A stretch of 54,969 nt of DNA from Chitinophagaceae bacterium. Its GTDB lineage: Bacteria; Bacteroidota; Bacteroidia; Chitinophagales; Chitinophagaceae. Below, piece after piece: positions 42,851 to 54,200 of the stretch. Location of the stretch: positions 1 through 54,969 of the forward strand of contig JANYCA010000104.1 in NCBI GenBank assembly GCA_025360525.1. The letters are read 5' to 3'. The notes under the pieces were generated by a model. That model was not told where the DNA came from. It was given only the letters and a program-made list of their open reading frames with translations, and did not search any database. Numbering within the stretch: the first letter of the stretch is position 1; every line of letters begins with the position of its first letter. Made by a program: the position numbers and the translations under genes.

Positions 42851-43879
42851 TTAATGTTTAACGGGTGGTTTGGGGGCCTTGGCTTTAGGCTTTGGTTTGG
42901 GGACTGGCTTTTTTTCAACCGGCATATCTTCAACCGGGCTTTTTTCTTCTTCTACATTATCTTTTAATTTATCTTCAATTGTATTGCCCATCGCATCTTT
43001 TACGGGTTGGGGCATTGGTTCTGCGCCTTCGGCAGTTACCTGGTTAAATACTTTTTCTACATGAACCCATCTGCCGTTCTTCCATTTAAATCCTTCATAG
43101 TCTCCATCAGGAATATAGGTCCATTTTTTTAATGGCTCGTTTGTTTCCGATTCCAGGTGCTCAGCAATAATCATTTGCAATTCGGGATCGTAGGTAAGCC
43201 TGGTGCCGGCTGTTTTTTTATATTCAAGTATATGCCTGCTGACCGCAGGCCTTGCAGCGCTGTCTTCTTCAAAGCTAAAAAGCCTGCCACCAAAAACAGG
43301 TTCGTTATTATCAAAGCTGAGTACTTCAATTATTTTTCTATTGCTACGGATATTGTTCTCGTCATAGCCTAATAAGGTGTAGTAATTTTTATTCGTCCCC
43401 TTGGTTTCAATGATCTTATAATATACAGCACCAATCCATCCTTTGTTGTTGGCAGTGGTATCGGCAAGCAGTTGGGTAACATCCGATTTATCAATGAGTG
43501 GATATAATTTTAAAGAGCCATCCGGCGTATTCATTTGTATGGCACCGTGCTGCCGGGTGAGGTTTTCATTTACCACCAACTGCCAGGTAAATATGCGAAA
43601 ACTGTTATCGGGTGCATATAATTTGGAAATGGTTATTAATGAATCGAATGGATAATTAAATGACTGTGGTGTTTTTAATGCTCTTACAAAAAGCTTGGTG
43701 AACAGGCTATCCGATTTAAATCGGGTTGCAGCGTCAAGGCCATTGATTAGCTTATCAGCATAACGCTGTAATGTATCTTCTTTAAGTGTTAACTCCTGCA
43801 GTTTTTGTGTGTGTGCAGTTAACGCAAAGGTGGAACAAAATAAAACCATTAAAAAAACCGGAATACAATGTTTCTTCAT
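42851..43879 (-). CDS. Conserved secreted protein with Pro/Lys-rich tail
   Basis: 342-aa exported protein with signal peptide MKKHCIPVFLMVLFCSTFAL (ending near AHTQ). The body looks like a Bacteroidota-specific domain (FRIFTWQLVVNENLTRQHGA, WIGAVYYKIIE, YYTLLGYDENN, DPELQMIIAEHLES, YIPDGDYEGFKWKNGRWVHV) of unknown role. The C-terminal tail of about 50 residues is disordered and rich in Pro, Lys and Glu. It is a single gene upstream (in reading order) of nothing obvious; no function is proposed. Confidence 0.75.
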   Translation of the reverse strand: MKKHCIPVFLMVLFCSTFALTAHTQKLQELTLKEDTLQRYADKLINGLDAATRFKSDSLFTKLFVRALKTPQSFNYPFDSLITISKLYAPDNSFRIFTWQLVVNENLTRQHGAIQMNTPDGSLKLYPLIDKSDVTQLLADTTANNKGWIGAVYYKIIETKGTNKNYYTLLGYDENNIRSNRKIIEVLSFDNNEPVFGGRLFSFEEDSAARPAVSRHILEYKKTAGTRLTYDPELQMIIAEHLESETNEPLKKWTYIPDGDYEGFKWKNGRWVHVEKVFNQVTAEGAEPMPQPVKDAMGNTIEDKLKDNVEEEKSPVEDMPVEKKPVPKPKPKAKAPKPPVKH

Positions 43880-43986
43880 TTAATAAATTTAGACCAATAC
43901 TTTTAATTAGCTATTTTCAAAAGGAAATAAAAGAAAAAATTAACGAACCAACGATGCTTAGTTGTATGGTAAGGCAAAATATCTTT

Positions 43987-44544
43987 CTAAAGGTAAAGTG
44001 CTTTTGCAAAATCAATTAATGATGAAAATACAAAGTCGATCCTTTCATCGGCATCGGTTATTGTATTGTTGGTGGTGGTTAAAAAAACCGTAATGGCGCC
44101 GATATTTCTGCCAAATTCCATGTCGCTAATGCTGTTGCCCACCATAATGCTTTTTGTAAGGTCAATAGTCGGAAATTCCTGCTTTGCCTGCAATGCCATG
44201 CCGGTATTGGGTTTTCGGCCCAGGCTGCTAGCGTCGATGTCGGAACAGAAATAAACCTTGTTAATATTTCCTCCGGCTACTTTAATACTTGTTTGCATTT
44301 GATCGTGGATGTAATTTAAATCATCAACACTCATATGGCCTTTACCCACACCCCGTTGGTTGGTTACAATAAAAGTGTGTTGAAAATGCGATTTAAAAAT
44401 TGACACGGCTTCCAGAATCCCATCGTAAAAAACGAATTCATCCCAGGTAAGAATGTATCCATCCATATTTTGATGGTTGATAACACCATCCCTGTCCAGG
44501 AAGAGTGTCCAGCTGAAATCGATATCGTTTAATTTTTTTTTCAC
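43987..44544 (-). CDS. gmhB: HAD-IIIA phosphatase, heptose-bisphosphate phosphatase-like
   Basis: About 185-aa HAD hydrolase like D-glycero-D-manno-heptose 1,7-bisphosphate 7-phosphatase. The nucleophile motif LDRDGVIN (Asp17, Asp19), motif II in IVTNQRGVGKG, and motif III/IV in GRKPNTGMALQA and MVGNSISDMEFGRN are present. The start is uncertain: the frame opens at TTG 44604, but GTG 44544 gives MKKKLNDIDFSWTLFLDRDG, closer to the family. It probably forms one transcript with the nucleotidylyltransferase gene, whose stop lies 4 bp from the TTG. HisB-type phosphatase is an alternative. Confidence 0.82.
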   Translation of the reverse strand: MKKKLNDIDFSWTLFLDRDGVINHQNMDGYILTWDEFVFYDGILEAVSIFKSHFQHTFIVTNQRGVGKGHMSVDDLNYIHDQMQTSIKVAGGNINKVYFCSDIDASSLGRKPNTGMALQAKQEFPTIDLTKSIMVGNSISDMEFGRNIGAITVFLTTTNNTITDADERIDFVFSSLIDFAKALYL

Positions 44545-44608
44545 AGTATATCTTATATTTTTTTGCCGCTGTTTAACTTCAGCTGGCTTGTAATCCGATA
44601 TCAATGCA

Positions 44609-45361
44609 TTATTCTTTACGACCTATTTCCTTTTGCGCTCGTTCGAAATCTTCCGGAATACCGATGTCAATAAAATAGGCATCCTGAACCAAGCCATAAA
44701 AATTTCCTTCGCCAACCAGTAACTCTAAATAATCCTTTTCCATCGAAAACTTTTCAGCAAGCGGTTGTGCTAAAAATTTACCTCTGTCTATGGCATAAAC
44801 GCCGCCATTAATCAATCCCTCTTCATTCCATTTTTTTTCTTCAAAAGAGGTGATACAATTGTTGGTATCCATTTTTACCACCCCATAGCGTTCAAACTGT
44901 TGCATGGGTTTAAGGCAGATGGTGCAATACGATTCTTTTTGTTGGTGCAGCTGCAGTAATTGCTGTAGTTTGATGGAAAATAATGTATCCCCATTTAAAG
45001 CAAGCACCGTTGGTTCAGTCGCCATGGAACAAGCTTTGTAAATGGCACCACCGGTACCCAATGGGTCTTCTTCTATGGATAATTGGTAATCCAATGCCGG
45101 ATAATTTTCCTGTAGGAATGTTTGTATCACCTCGCTCATATAACCAAGGGAAAAAATGAATTTTTTAATGCCTTGTTGCTGCAGTTGATCAATCACATAG
45201 TACAAAAATGGCTTGCCGGCCACCGGTGCCATGCACTTGGGTAAATCACTTACCACCGTTCTTAACCGGGTACCAAAGCCACCCGCCAAAATAATGGCCT
45301 CTACGTCTGTGTTAACCGGTAAGGGAGCCCTGTTGGAATTGCCTGTTGCTGAATTATTCAT
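44609..45361 (-). CDS. hddC: Sugar-1-phosphate nucleotidylyltransferase (HddC-like)
   Basis: 250-aa NTP-transferase. It has the nucleotide-binding signature LAGGFGTRLR (25-34) with the PK pair at 41-42, NGDTLF for metal binding, EEDPLGTGGAI and the sugar-site INGGVYAIDRGKF. With the neighbouring heptose phosphatase it fits GDP-D-glycero-alpha-D-manno-heptose synthesis (HddC). The isomerase and kinase of that route are not in the window, so a hexose-1-phosphate substrate is possible. The symbol is a context-based guess. Confidence 0.8.
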   Translation of the reverse strand: MNNSATGNSNRAPLPVNTDVEAIILAGGFGTRLRTVVSDLPKCMAPVAGKPFLYYVIDQLQQQGIKKFIFSLGYMSEVIQTFLQENYPALDYQLSIEEDPLGTGGAIYKACSMATEPTVLALNGDTLFSIKLQQLLQLHQQKESYCTICLKPMQQFERYGVVKMDTNNCITSFEEKKWNEEGLINGGVYAIDRGKFLAQPLAEKFSMEKDYLELLVGEGNFYGLVQDAYFIDIGIPEDFERAQKEIGRKE

Positions 45362-45387
45362 GCTATTAAAAATGAATTCTTGTATAA

Positions 45388-46110
45388 TTATTGTACCTGA
45401 AAAGCAGTAAACAAATAATTGTTAGCGGCCCCTACAGGTTGTAGATTGATATAATAAGATTCTGTAAAATTCTTTACTGCTAAAAACTCGTGCGTTGGTA
45501 CACAAAATTCATCGAAGAAAATAATATCACCCTTTTTTAAAAAGGGTGCCAGCGTTGTTAAAGTGAATAGGGTAGAGGAATACAGGTCGGCATCCATATG
45601 TATTACCATTAACTTATCGTTGTTAAAACTTTTAACAAAGCCGGGCAATGTTTGCTGGAAAAGACCCTGGTAAAAGCTGGCTCTGGTATCAGTTGTTTGT
45701 AGCACTTGGTTGCCATTGTTCATATCGCCTTTTTTAAAATGACCCCAGTCTTCCGGTAAGCCGCTAAAAGTATCAAAGCCATAAAATTTTGAATTTCCAT
45801 TTTTGTGATGATCTAACCACCAATAAAAAGAACCTCCATTTGCAACACCAAATTCAAGGTAGTTTATGGAATTGTTTTTTATAAATGCTGTATTTAGAAA
45901 TTCATACAGACCCAACCGTTTTTCTCTGCTTCTGTCTCCCGAAAAAAAATCGTTAAAGGGCAAATCCCTATGCTCACTAATCCATTTAGATTGTTTGGAT
46001 AAATAAGCAAGGTTTAAAAAAAAACCAGCGAAAGGTTCTACAATAATATGAAGCCGGAGCAAGCTAAAAATAGCTTTCGTTTTTTGAATAAAGAGGAATT
46101 TCAAATACAT
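45388..46110 (-). CDS. TylF/MycF-type methyltransferase
   Basis: 240-aa SAM-dependent methyltransferase resembling macrocin O-methyltransferase (TylF). It shows YLEFGVANGGSFYWWLDHH (SAM motif I), GFDTFSGLPEDW, LMVIHMDADLYSSTLFTL (metal Asp pair), and IIFFDEFCVPTHEF. Family members methylate sugar hydroxyls using Mg2+. It is first in the three-gene unit (26 bp before hddC), suggesting methylation of a surface glycan sugar. The start is ATG 46110. Confidence 0.85.
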   Translation of the reverse strand: MYLKFLFIQKTKAIFSLLRLHIIVEPFAGFFLNLAYLSKQSKWISEHRDLPFNDFFSGDRSREKRLGLYEFLNTAFIKNNSINYLEFGVANGGSFYWWLDHHKNGNSKFYGFDTFSGLPEDWGHFKKGDMNNGNQVLQTTDTRASFYQGLFQQTLPGFVKSFNNDKLMVIHMDADLYSSTLFTLTTLAPFLKKGDIIFFDEFCVPTHEFLAVKNFTESYYINLQPVGAANNYLFTAFQVQ

Positions 46111-46677
46111 GATTGATGTCGTCCCGGGCGGTCAGTCCCTATTAAATGAAACAATTATTTTTAGTTGCAATGTTAGTGGCCTTTTTCTAAATGCTACTGA
46201 AAAAACTCAAGTAGGATACTATCAAAAACCAACGGGTTGCAAATTAGTTATTTAGGTAATACAGACGATGGATATTTAGCACACGAGTTTCGTGACCGTG
46301 GCTTACCCGTGCACGCCGGCTTTCCCTGCAACTATTTTACCGGGTATTCAATTTTTTTTCACTAAGTTAATTATAGGTTATAAAATTGCTTTGCTTATTA
46401 TCGTCCATGTATTACTATAAATAGTTGAAGAAAATATAAAACAAATAATTCCTTGTAGTATAGCGCCAATTGTATATGTTTACTTTTCTGAAAATAACAC
46501 CCTTTCTTAATTACTACCAGCTACGTTTACATTTTGCCAATCGCATTTTTAAATTATCTGGCTGTTAATGTTTAACAACATAATTAAGCCTGCTCTACAA
46601 GCATGGTTAGAAAGCTGCCCCAGTATTGCACTGGTACATTAGATTTTATTACTTATTACCTAACACCTACAGCGCTT
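46111..46677. other. Gene-free divergent intergenic region
   Basis: 567 bp between the minus-strand sugar unit and the plus-strand surface-protein genes. No gene, hairpin terminator or repeat stood out. It should hold the promoters of both units, but I could not pin a convincing -33/-7 pair. Confidence 0.4.
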
Positions 46678-47979
46678 ATGACAAAGAATTGTTTTTCCTC
46701 CTTGCATAAAATAGTCAAATCAGTGCATTTATCGGTTTTATTTTTGTGCTTTTGTGCAACCGCATTCGCACAAATACCGATAGTTAACAGTTTTGAGCCA
46801 ACGTTTGCAACTAAAGGTGATGTAGTTATTATAAGAGGCAACAGGCTCAATAATGCAACTGCTGTAAAATTTGGAAATGTTGCGGCAGATTCATTTCAAG
46901 TATTAGTAGACACGGCTTTCTATATACAGGCCGTTGTAGGCGCCGGTGCCAGCGGCAGTGTAAGTGTTACAAATGCTAATGGCACAGGTAGTAAGACTGG
47001 CTTTACATTCTATTCCAAAGCACCTGTTATAAGTCAGTTTTTTCCTGCGAGTGCTGCCAAAGGAGGAGTTGTTTACATTAACGGTAACTTCCTTAATACA
47101 ACAACCGCAGTTAGTTTCGGTGGAGTAGCTGCTGATTCTTTCCATGTATTAGTGGATACAGCCTATTACCTGGAGGCCTTCGTTGGCAGCGGGGCTGGTG
47201 GCAGTATTAGTGTTACCACTCCATTCGGCACAGCTGCAAAATCGGGCTTTACGTTTATTGCCCCCTCCTTACCATTAATTACAGAATTTGCACCCATAAC
47301 AGGTGTTGCTGGAACTACTGTTACAATCCGTGGCGATAATTTAAATAATGTTACAGCCGTAAGTTTTGGTGGTACGCCGGCCAGTTCTTTCAGTATTTTG
47401 GTTGATACTGCTTACTATATCAATGCAGTTGTTGGTAGCGGTTCTTCCGGTAATATTGCGGTTACAAACGCTAATGGAAGCTCCATATCAGCGAATGTAT
47501 TTACATTAATTACTTCAGGTGTCAATGATACCATTACACTTTGTCCCAATGGAAGCGTAAACATTGTATCCAACCTTACCGGAGATTCCTATCAATGGCA
47601 AATAAGTTCCGATACCGGTTACACCAACCTTATCAACTTCAATTTTTTTTACGGGGTAAACAGTAAAAATCTACAGATCAGTAATATACCTGATAGTTTT
47701 AGTGGTAGCAGGTTTCGCTGTGTTGTAAATGGTAATACTGTTAGTAAAATCACTACGCTAACATTTGCCCTTATATGGACAGGTAATATTAATAATAATT
47801 GGGATGATATTCAGAATTGGGGTTGTGCTGTAAAAGTACCCGACGCCAATACGGAGGTTATTATTACCAACGGAACAGTGCTATTGAATAATTCCACTAC
47901 CGTAAAAAGTATACGTGTAAGCCCCGGAGCAACGTTAATTGTATCGCCCGGTGTAGACCTAATTATTAAAAACCAATAA
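46678..47979 (+). CDS. Secreted IPT/TIG-repeat protein
   Basis: About 433 aa. ATG 46678 is chosen over 46603 because it directly starts a signal peptide (KSVHLSVLFLCFCATAFAQ). Three tandem IPT/TIG Ig-like domains follow, each about 80 aa, with the same skeleton: G..V.I.G..L...TAV.FG...A.SF.VLVDTAYY..A.VG.G..G.I.VT. A further Ig-like region has the paired Cys of TLCPNGS...FRCVV. The last 70 residues are an IWTGNINNNWDDIQNW module shared with the glycosidase-like protein at 10475-12988. It is probably exposed on the cell surface, next to the giant protein gene. Confidence 0.85.
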   Translation: MTKNCFSSLHKIVKSVHLSVLFLCFCATAFAQIPIVNSFEPTFATKGDVVIIRGNRLNNATAVKFGNVAADSFQVLVDTAFYIQAVVGAGASGSVSVTNANGTGSKTGFTFYSKAPVISQFFPASAAKGGVVYINGNFLNTTTAVSFGGVAADSFHVLVDTAYYLEAFVGSGAGGSISVTTPFGTAAKSGFTFIAPSLPLITEFAPITGVAGTTVTIRGDNLNNVTAVSFGGTPASSFSILVDTAYYINAVVGSGSSGNIAVTNANGSSISANVFTLITSGVNDTITLCPNGSVNIVSNLTGDSYQWQISSDTGYTNLINFNFFYGVNSKNLQISNIPDSFSGSRFRCVVNGNTVSKITTLTFALIWTGNINNNWDDIQNWGCAVKVPDANTEVIITNGTVLLNNSTTVKSIRVSPGATLIVSPGVDLIIKNQ

Positions 47980-48256
47980 ATATTTAAAAAGAATGCCGCA
48001 CCTGCCTTGGCTTTGCCGAAAAAAATGAAAAAAAAATTAAGCTGAATTATTTCGATAAATATAAAAACGAATAAATACTTTCAACGTTGGAATTGAATAA
48101 CCTTTTCTTGCTCTGATTTTAACTGAAATGTTCCCTTGAAAAACTGACAATTTATACCACCCCCCGTACGTTCTGTTTAAATAAAAAAATGATTTCTGTA
48201 ATTGGATATCGGCATCTCATGCTTTTATTTTTTAATAAACCACTACTACTGCTATA

Positions 48257-51200
48257 ATGGTAATACGTATTTCAAGTAAAAGATACAGCGCAAAGGCATT
48301 TTTATTTTCCTTGTCTTTGTTGCTGACGTTGTTTTTTGATAATAGGAGCCAGGCCGCCGGTCCTGGAAATGATAGTTGTGCCAAAGCTACGGTAGTTAAA
48401 ATTTCCAATGCAGGATTTGGGTTGGGTGTATTTACATCGGATAGTAGCGATATGACGAATGCAACGGTGGAAGCTACGGAAAATTTTGCCCCTGCTATTT
48501 TTGTAGCCGGACAGGATAAAAAATCAGTTTGGTACAGGTTTACTTTGCCTACCAACAGGAGTGTAAAAGTTTCATTGTTACAGCCGCTTCCCCCACCAAT
48601 AGCTGCCGGCGATGCCGGATTCACCATTTATCAAAGTTCAAATTGCCTGCCAGCCCTTACCGAAGTCAGCAGCAAATTTACCCCCAATCCACTATTTGGA
48701 GATTCATATCACCCTTGTGTAGCTGCAGGTGAATACCTGGTGCAGGTATCTTCTAAAGCCGGCGCCAATGGATTGTTGTATATAAAAATTGAATTAGGTG
48801 AGCCGTCTCCATCACCTTACGATAAACCTGCAGGCGCCCAGCAATTTGGCACGCTTACTACTAATAAAGTAACAGCTATTACCTACGATGTAGATTGTCA
48901 AAGTATAGATAATGCTGCCGAGAATTGCCTGCCCAATGGCTCTTTTAAAGATTATACCAAAAGCACCTGGCATACGTTTACAACACCTAATTATTTCGAC
49001 TGGTTTAGTATCCTTCTTGCACAAAGCCTGTATTATGGTTCAGACATTAAAGTGGGCTATCAGCTATATGAAGGAGATGGAACCGTTTCACCTATCAGCT
49101 CACTTACAAAAATTACTAATTGTGACAGTCTTGTTACCAATAGTTATTACTCAGCTCAAAAAACATACAAGTGTGGCGAGTTAAAAACAAATACAACCTA
49201 TACCATTCAGTTGTTATATTACAAGGATTTTGTAAGAACGCTTTATCTGGCGGTGGCCTGGAATGGGAATGCTGCAACTAAAGCACCTGAACCAATATCC
49301 GGTATACCTGCTCCCAATAAAATGGGTACTTTGCTGTACGATGACAATGGCGTCAATAATATAGCTGCAGATAATTTAGCTTGCAACAGCCGGCATAGCG
49401 AGCATAATTGTCCAAATTCAATGCCGCTTGCAGGGATACCAAAAGATGGTTACCAATATAATCTGAGTACTTTTTTTTCATTTAAGCTTGCTACTGCAAG
49501 TACAGTAAGTATTACTGCAACTACTGATTGTAATTATCCATATTTATATGTTCGCCTGTACAAACAAAGCCTGACTACAAATTGTAATAACCTTGATACG
49601 GCGAATATTATAGCCAGTTTTATATATAACAGCAGTACTTTAAAATGTCTTGAAGCTGGTGATTATGTAGTTCAGATATCTGGTGTAGATTCTATTATTC
49701 CCAGAGATTACTATTATTATGGCTATTTATCAACAAGTACCGTTCCTATATGCATTCGCCGTAGCCTGGGCAATAGTGTATCGCTCAATATTAATGTTAA
49801 AAAAGAAGTTGCTTCCAATAAATATTCTCTTGGCACTGTAGGCGCAATTGATACCATCAATAAAGTTGGCAACATTATGACTCCTTTGCAAAATGGTGTA
49901 ATTTACCAGGCAGCTGTGGACACCATTGGTTGTCAAAATACCCTGCGCCCGGCCGATACTACTTGCAATCCAATCAATAATAAAGTGATTTACAGAAAAT
50001 TTGCCATAGCCGATAGTGGTATTATCAACTTTAATACGTTTACCTATCCGCTTCAATATAAACTATACCAGGGGGAGGCTGACGCACTGGCATCGGCACA
50101 AAACGTTTTTGCTTACCCGGCTGTTTTCACCGGGCTTAAACCGCAAACAATCTGCATGGATTATTACACTTACTGCGATTATAAGAATGTTTGTGTTGTG
50201 CCTGGTAATTATACTTTAGCTGCTTTTGGTTCAGATAATAATCTGGGCATAATTGATAAGCCTTCATTGAGTTTTAATTTAAAAAATACCCGACATGATA
50301 GTTATTTGAATGCACAGGATATGGGGAGTATAATAGATAGTGTTGGTCCTTCCGGCGGTGTAAGAAACAGTGATGTAGATTCTTTTTCCTGTAGAGATAA
50401 TGCTGAAACCATTAACGGATTTGCCCCCTGTGCTATTTATGGAATACCTGCTACCAAAGCAATTTACCGGCAATTCTATTTAAGCGTTCCATCCCTCCTT
50501 ACTATTTCCAATAATTATTATAATTATTATCAATGCGGTTTTACCAGCACAAAAACATTGTTTTATGGTAAGGCCACAGATGGCTTATCCGGTTTAACAC
50601 CTGTTGGCAACCAGTGGAGTTGTTTTAATTCCGCCGCCTATACAGAGCAGTGTGCTACGCTGCCGGCAGGTTGGTATACCATTGTATCCTACGCAAGCGG
50701 ACCTAGCTATAGCAATCCAATACAAAATTTAAACCAATACGGAGGATATAGCAGTTCTGTTGGAAAACCCGATCAAATTTCCATAAACATAACAGTACCT
50801 TCTTGTTTACCACCGCAGTTTAACCGGCCATATAAAGCATCTGTTGATACCAGTACCAATCAGCCATATAAAATAGAATGGGGGCCACAAACCGGCCATA
50901 CGGCCGCTTACCCGGTTACATACAAAAGATATGTGCTTAACAAAGAAAATTTTAATTGTATTCAGGATACTGATTTCATTAAACAAAAACTTACAGCCTG
51001 TAATGTTGCCAATGCAAAAGTTGCATTTTATGTGTTTACAACCACACAGGAATCTTATTTACAAATTGATGATGTGCCTGATGCTATCTGGAGTTCAGTT
51101 TATGCTTTTGATGCAAGAACAGCCGATTCCGCAAAGTTAAAAGCAGGCAGCCCTTTGCAGCCCTGCCTTGCTAAACAGGGGCAAATACAATTTTGTAAAT

Positions 51201-54200
51201 TATTGCCAGGCACTTATACGTTGGTGCTTTTTGCACCCACCAGTTACAATTGTAATTCTGTAACGCCCTCTATTTATGTTGACCAGGTAGGGTACAGCCG
51301 TTTTGATCATGCAGCTAAGGCCTATGATTTTGGAACGATAAAACCAGACAGCGCCTGGTACAACGGCAAACCAGGAGATGTAAACCCATTGGATAACACC
51401 CGTGCTGCCAGCAACGATTTCTTTTATTGTACCACCGGAGCCCAGGAAAAAGATCCATTCGAAGGGCAAGCCTGCTTTATCCAGTATAATCCTGAAATTT
51501 ATCAACCTGGTAATAATATTGTTTTGCATCCTGATAATACAACAGCTCCGGAAAATTATTTTATGGATCGCAGAAATTTGTGGTACACATTTACGGTTAA
51601 TCAGCCAGGAACCGTAAGAGTAAAAGTAGATAATAAAACGCCCGGCAAAACCAGTCAATACACTTTTGCAGTTTACAAAACTGATGTTGATGCAACCCTT
51701 CCTTTTTCATCAGTGGTGGCTGGTGGTCTTGTAGATTCAACATTAGCACAGGGGCTAACATTAATTAAGAGCAATGCGTATTACTATTACTGCTATGGTT
51801 ACAATGATATCAGTTTTTATAATGAACCTTGCTCCTTTAAACCCATTCGGTATTATATATTAGTGGATAACAGAAATGCCTATGGATATACAACCCAACG
51901 GGATATGATACCTAACCACCAAGTGGAAGTATCCATATTATTGGATTCAAACAATGCCATCCCTCCTAAGTTCGACCACTTTAGCCTTGCCAATGATATG
52001 GGTACGGTAAACAGCGGTAAAAAGAAAGGTGCCATCGATAATTACACCTGTGCCACCAAAGATGCAACTGATCCGCTTTATGCCTATACAACCTGCCAAA
52101 AAACCTTGTGGTATAAGTTTACCACTACTACTACCGGGCAAATCCGGTACGCATCTTTTTTTCAAAATCAATACCAGTATTATTATGACAATATTCAATT
52201 ATTCAGACAGGTAAAGCCGAACGACTCTTCCAGTACAGGTTTGCAGATTATGCCTCATACAGCTACTTATTATGACAATGGTTACTGGGCACAACAGTGT
52301 ATAACGCCAGGCACTTACTATATTATTTTACCCGGCTGCAATGCCGTAAATGAAGATGTATATCCCGAAATAGAAATTATTCCACAGGCAGGCGATTTTT
52401 GTAGTGCACCCGCTATCGCTGCCATTAACGGAGTAAGTGTTGCATCTGCCACTTTAATACCCGATTGCCACACCATTGGCACCGATTATGGTGAGTTTGG
52501 TCCTACGCTTACCTGTCCGGCTGGTGCCAATACTGCTCTCTATAAAACTTCCTGGTTCCGGATGGATATTGGTGGCACAGATACGCTGGATGTAACAGCT
52601 TACCTGGTAGAAAATACCAATGCTACTTCTACAGAAATAAAGTATCGTTTAATGACAGGCGATTGCGGTGCTATGCAGGAACAAAGCTGTGTGCAGGATG
52701 CCTTAACTCAAAACACGTATCAATGTTTGTTGCCCGGACAGAAGTATTTTGTACAGGTTTTTACGCCTGTATTTAATCAAGTTGGTTCTGCTGTAACCGG
52801 CACGCTGGAACTAAAATTATCAGCTATAAAACATGTAGATACCTGTGCACCGGTAAACAGCTGCCTGGCAAATGCCAACTTTACTACCACTTTTGATTGT
52901 ACCAAAGATGAAACAGTGCGGTTTAATAATTTTTCCACCTATGGCACGGGCATTTCCTACAAATGGGATTTTGGCTCCGGAGGCCAGACTTCTGCTGAAG
53001 TTGCTCCTTTGTTTCTTTATCCTGCAAAAACTACCGACCAGGTTTACAGCATTAAACTGGTTGCACAGAATACCGCTTGCGGAAAAAAGGATTCAGTAAC
53101 AAAGACCATCACTATTCCTGCCAGGCCATACGTAGATTTTGGAAGTGATATTGTGCAATGCAATGGCACTCCTATTACGTTGGATGCAACCTCCTTTACC
53201 GGCGCTACTTATTACTGGCAAAACGGTACAACCAATCCAACATTTACAGCCGCTGCCGCTACGGGGCAAAACCAGTATTCTGTAAAAGTGGAGTATAACA
53301 ATTGTATCAGTACCGATACCATCAATATCTTTATTAACCCCATTCTTAAAAAGCCACTGCAAAATATTGTTTTATGTGCGGTTGATTCCATACAACTCAA
53401 TGCTTACAGGGGTTACAGTGAAACCTATCTTTGGAATACCGGTTCCACTGCCAGTAATATTTATGCAAAAAACGGGGGTATATATTGGGTAGATGTAAAG
53501 CTTAATAATTGTGTAATAAGGGATAGTTTTAACGTTACCAGTACCGCCGCCAGCCAGCCATTAGGAAGCGATACAACGGTGTGCCTTACTGTTGGTGGTT
53601 ACAACCTGAATGCTACCATCAATGGTGCCGTTTCTTATCAATGGCAAAATAGCAGCAGTGCGGTAAATTTTAATGTAACAGTGCCTGGTATATATTGGGT
53701 GAAAATAGATTTCGGTACTTGTATCATAACCGATTCCGTTACCATCAGCGGATTTCCTGCTACACAAATAATTTCTTCCAGCGCTTCCATCTGTTCGGGA
53801 GATAGCTATACTTTACCCTGGGGTACCATCGTGAATTCAGCCGCTATTTACAGGGATACCATCCGAAGGGTTGCCTCTGGTTGCGATAGTATTATTAAAA
53901 TAGTTACGCTTACTGTAAATGCTAAACCGTCTCTTGGTGCCGATAAAAATCTTTCAATTTGTTTTGGTAAAACTGCCAATCTTTCCACACAATTTATTAC
54001 CACCGGCCTCACCAGCGACTGGACAATTGGTGGGCTGATGGTTGCCAATCCTGCAGCGGTATCGCAGGCGGGATTGTATCGCCTGATTGGCACTAACGCC
54101 TCGGGTTGTGCAGATACGGCTTTTGTTACGCTTACAGTAAATACCAAACCTGATGTAGGGATCGATAAAGCAACCAGTATATGTCCCGGCTTTAATGTCA

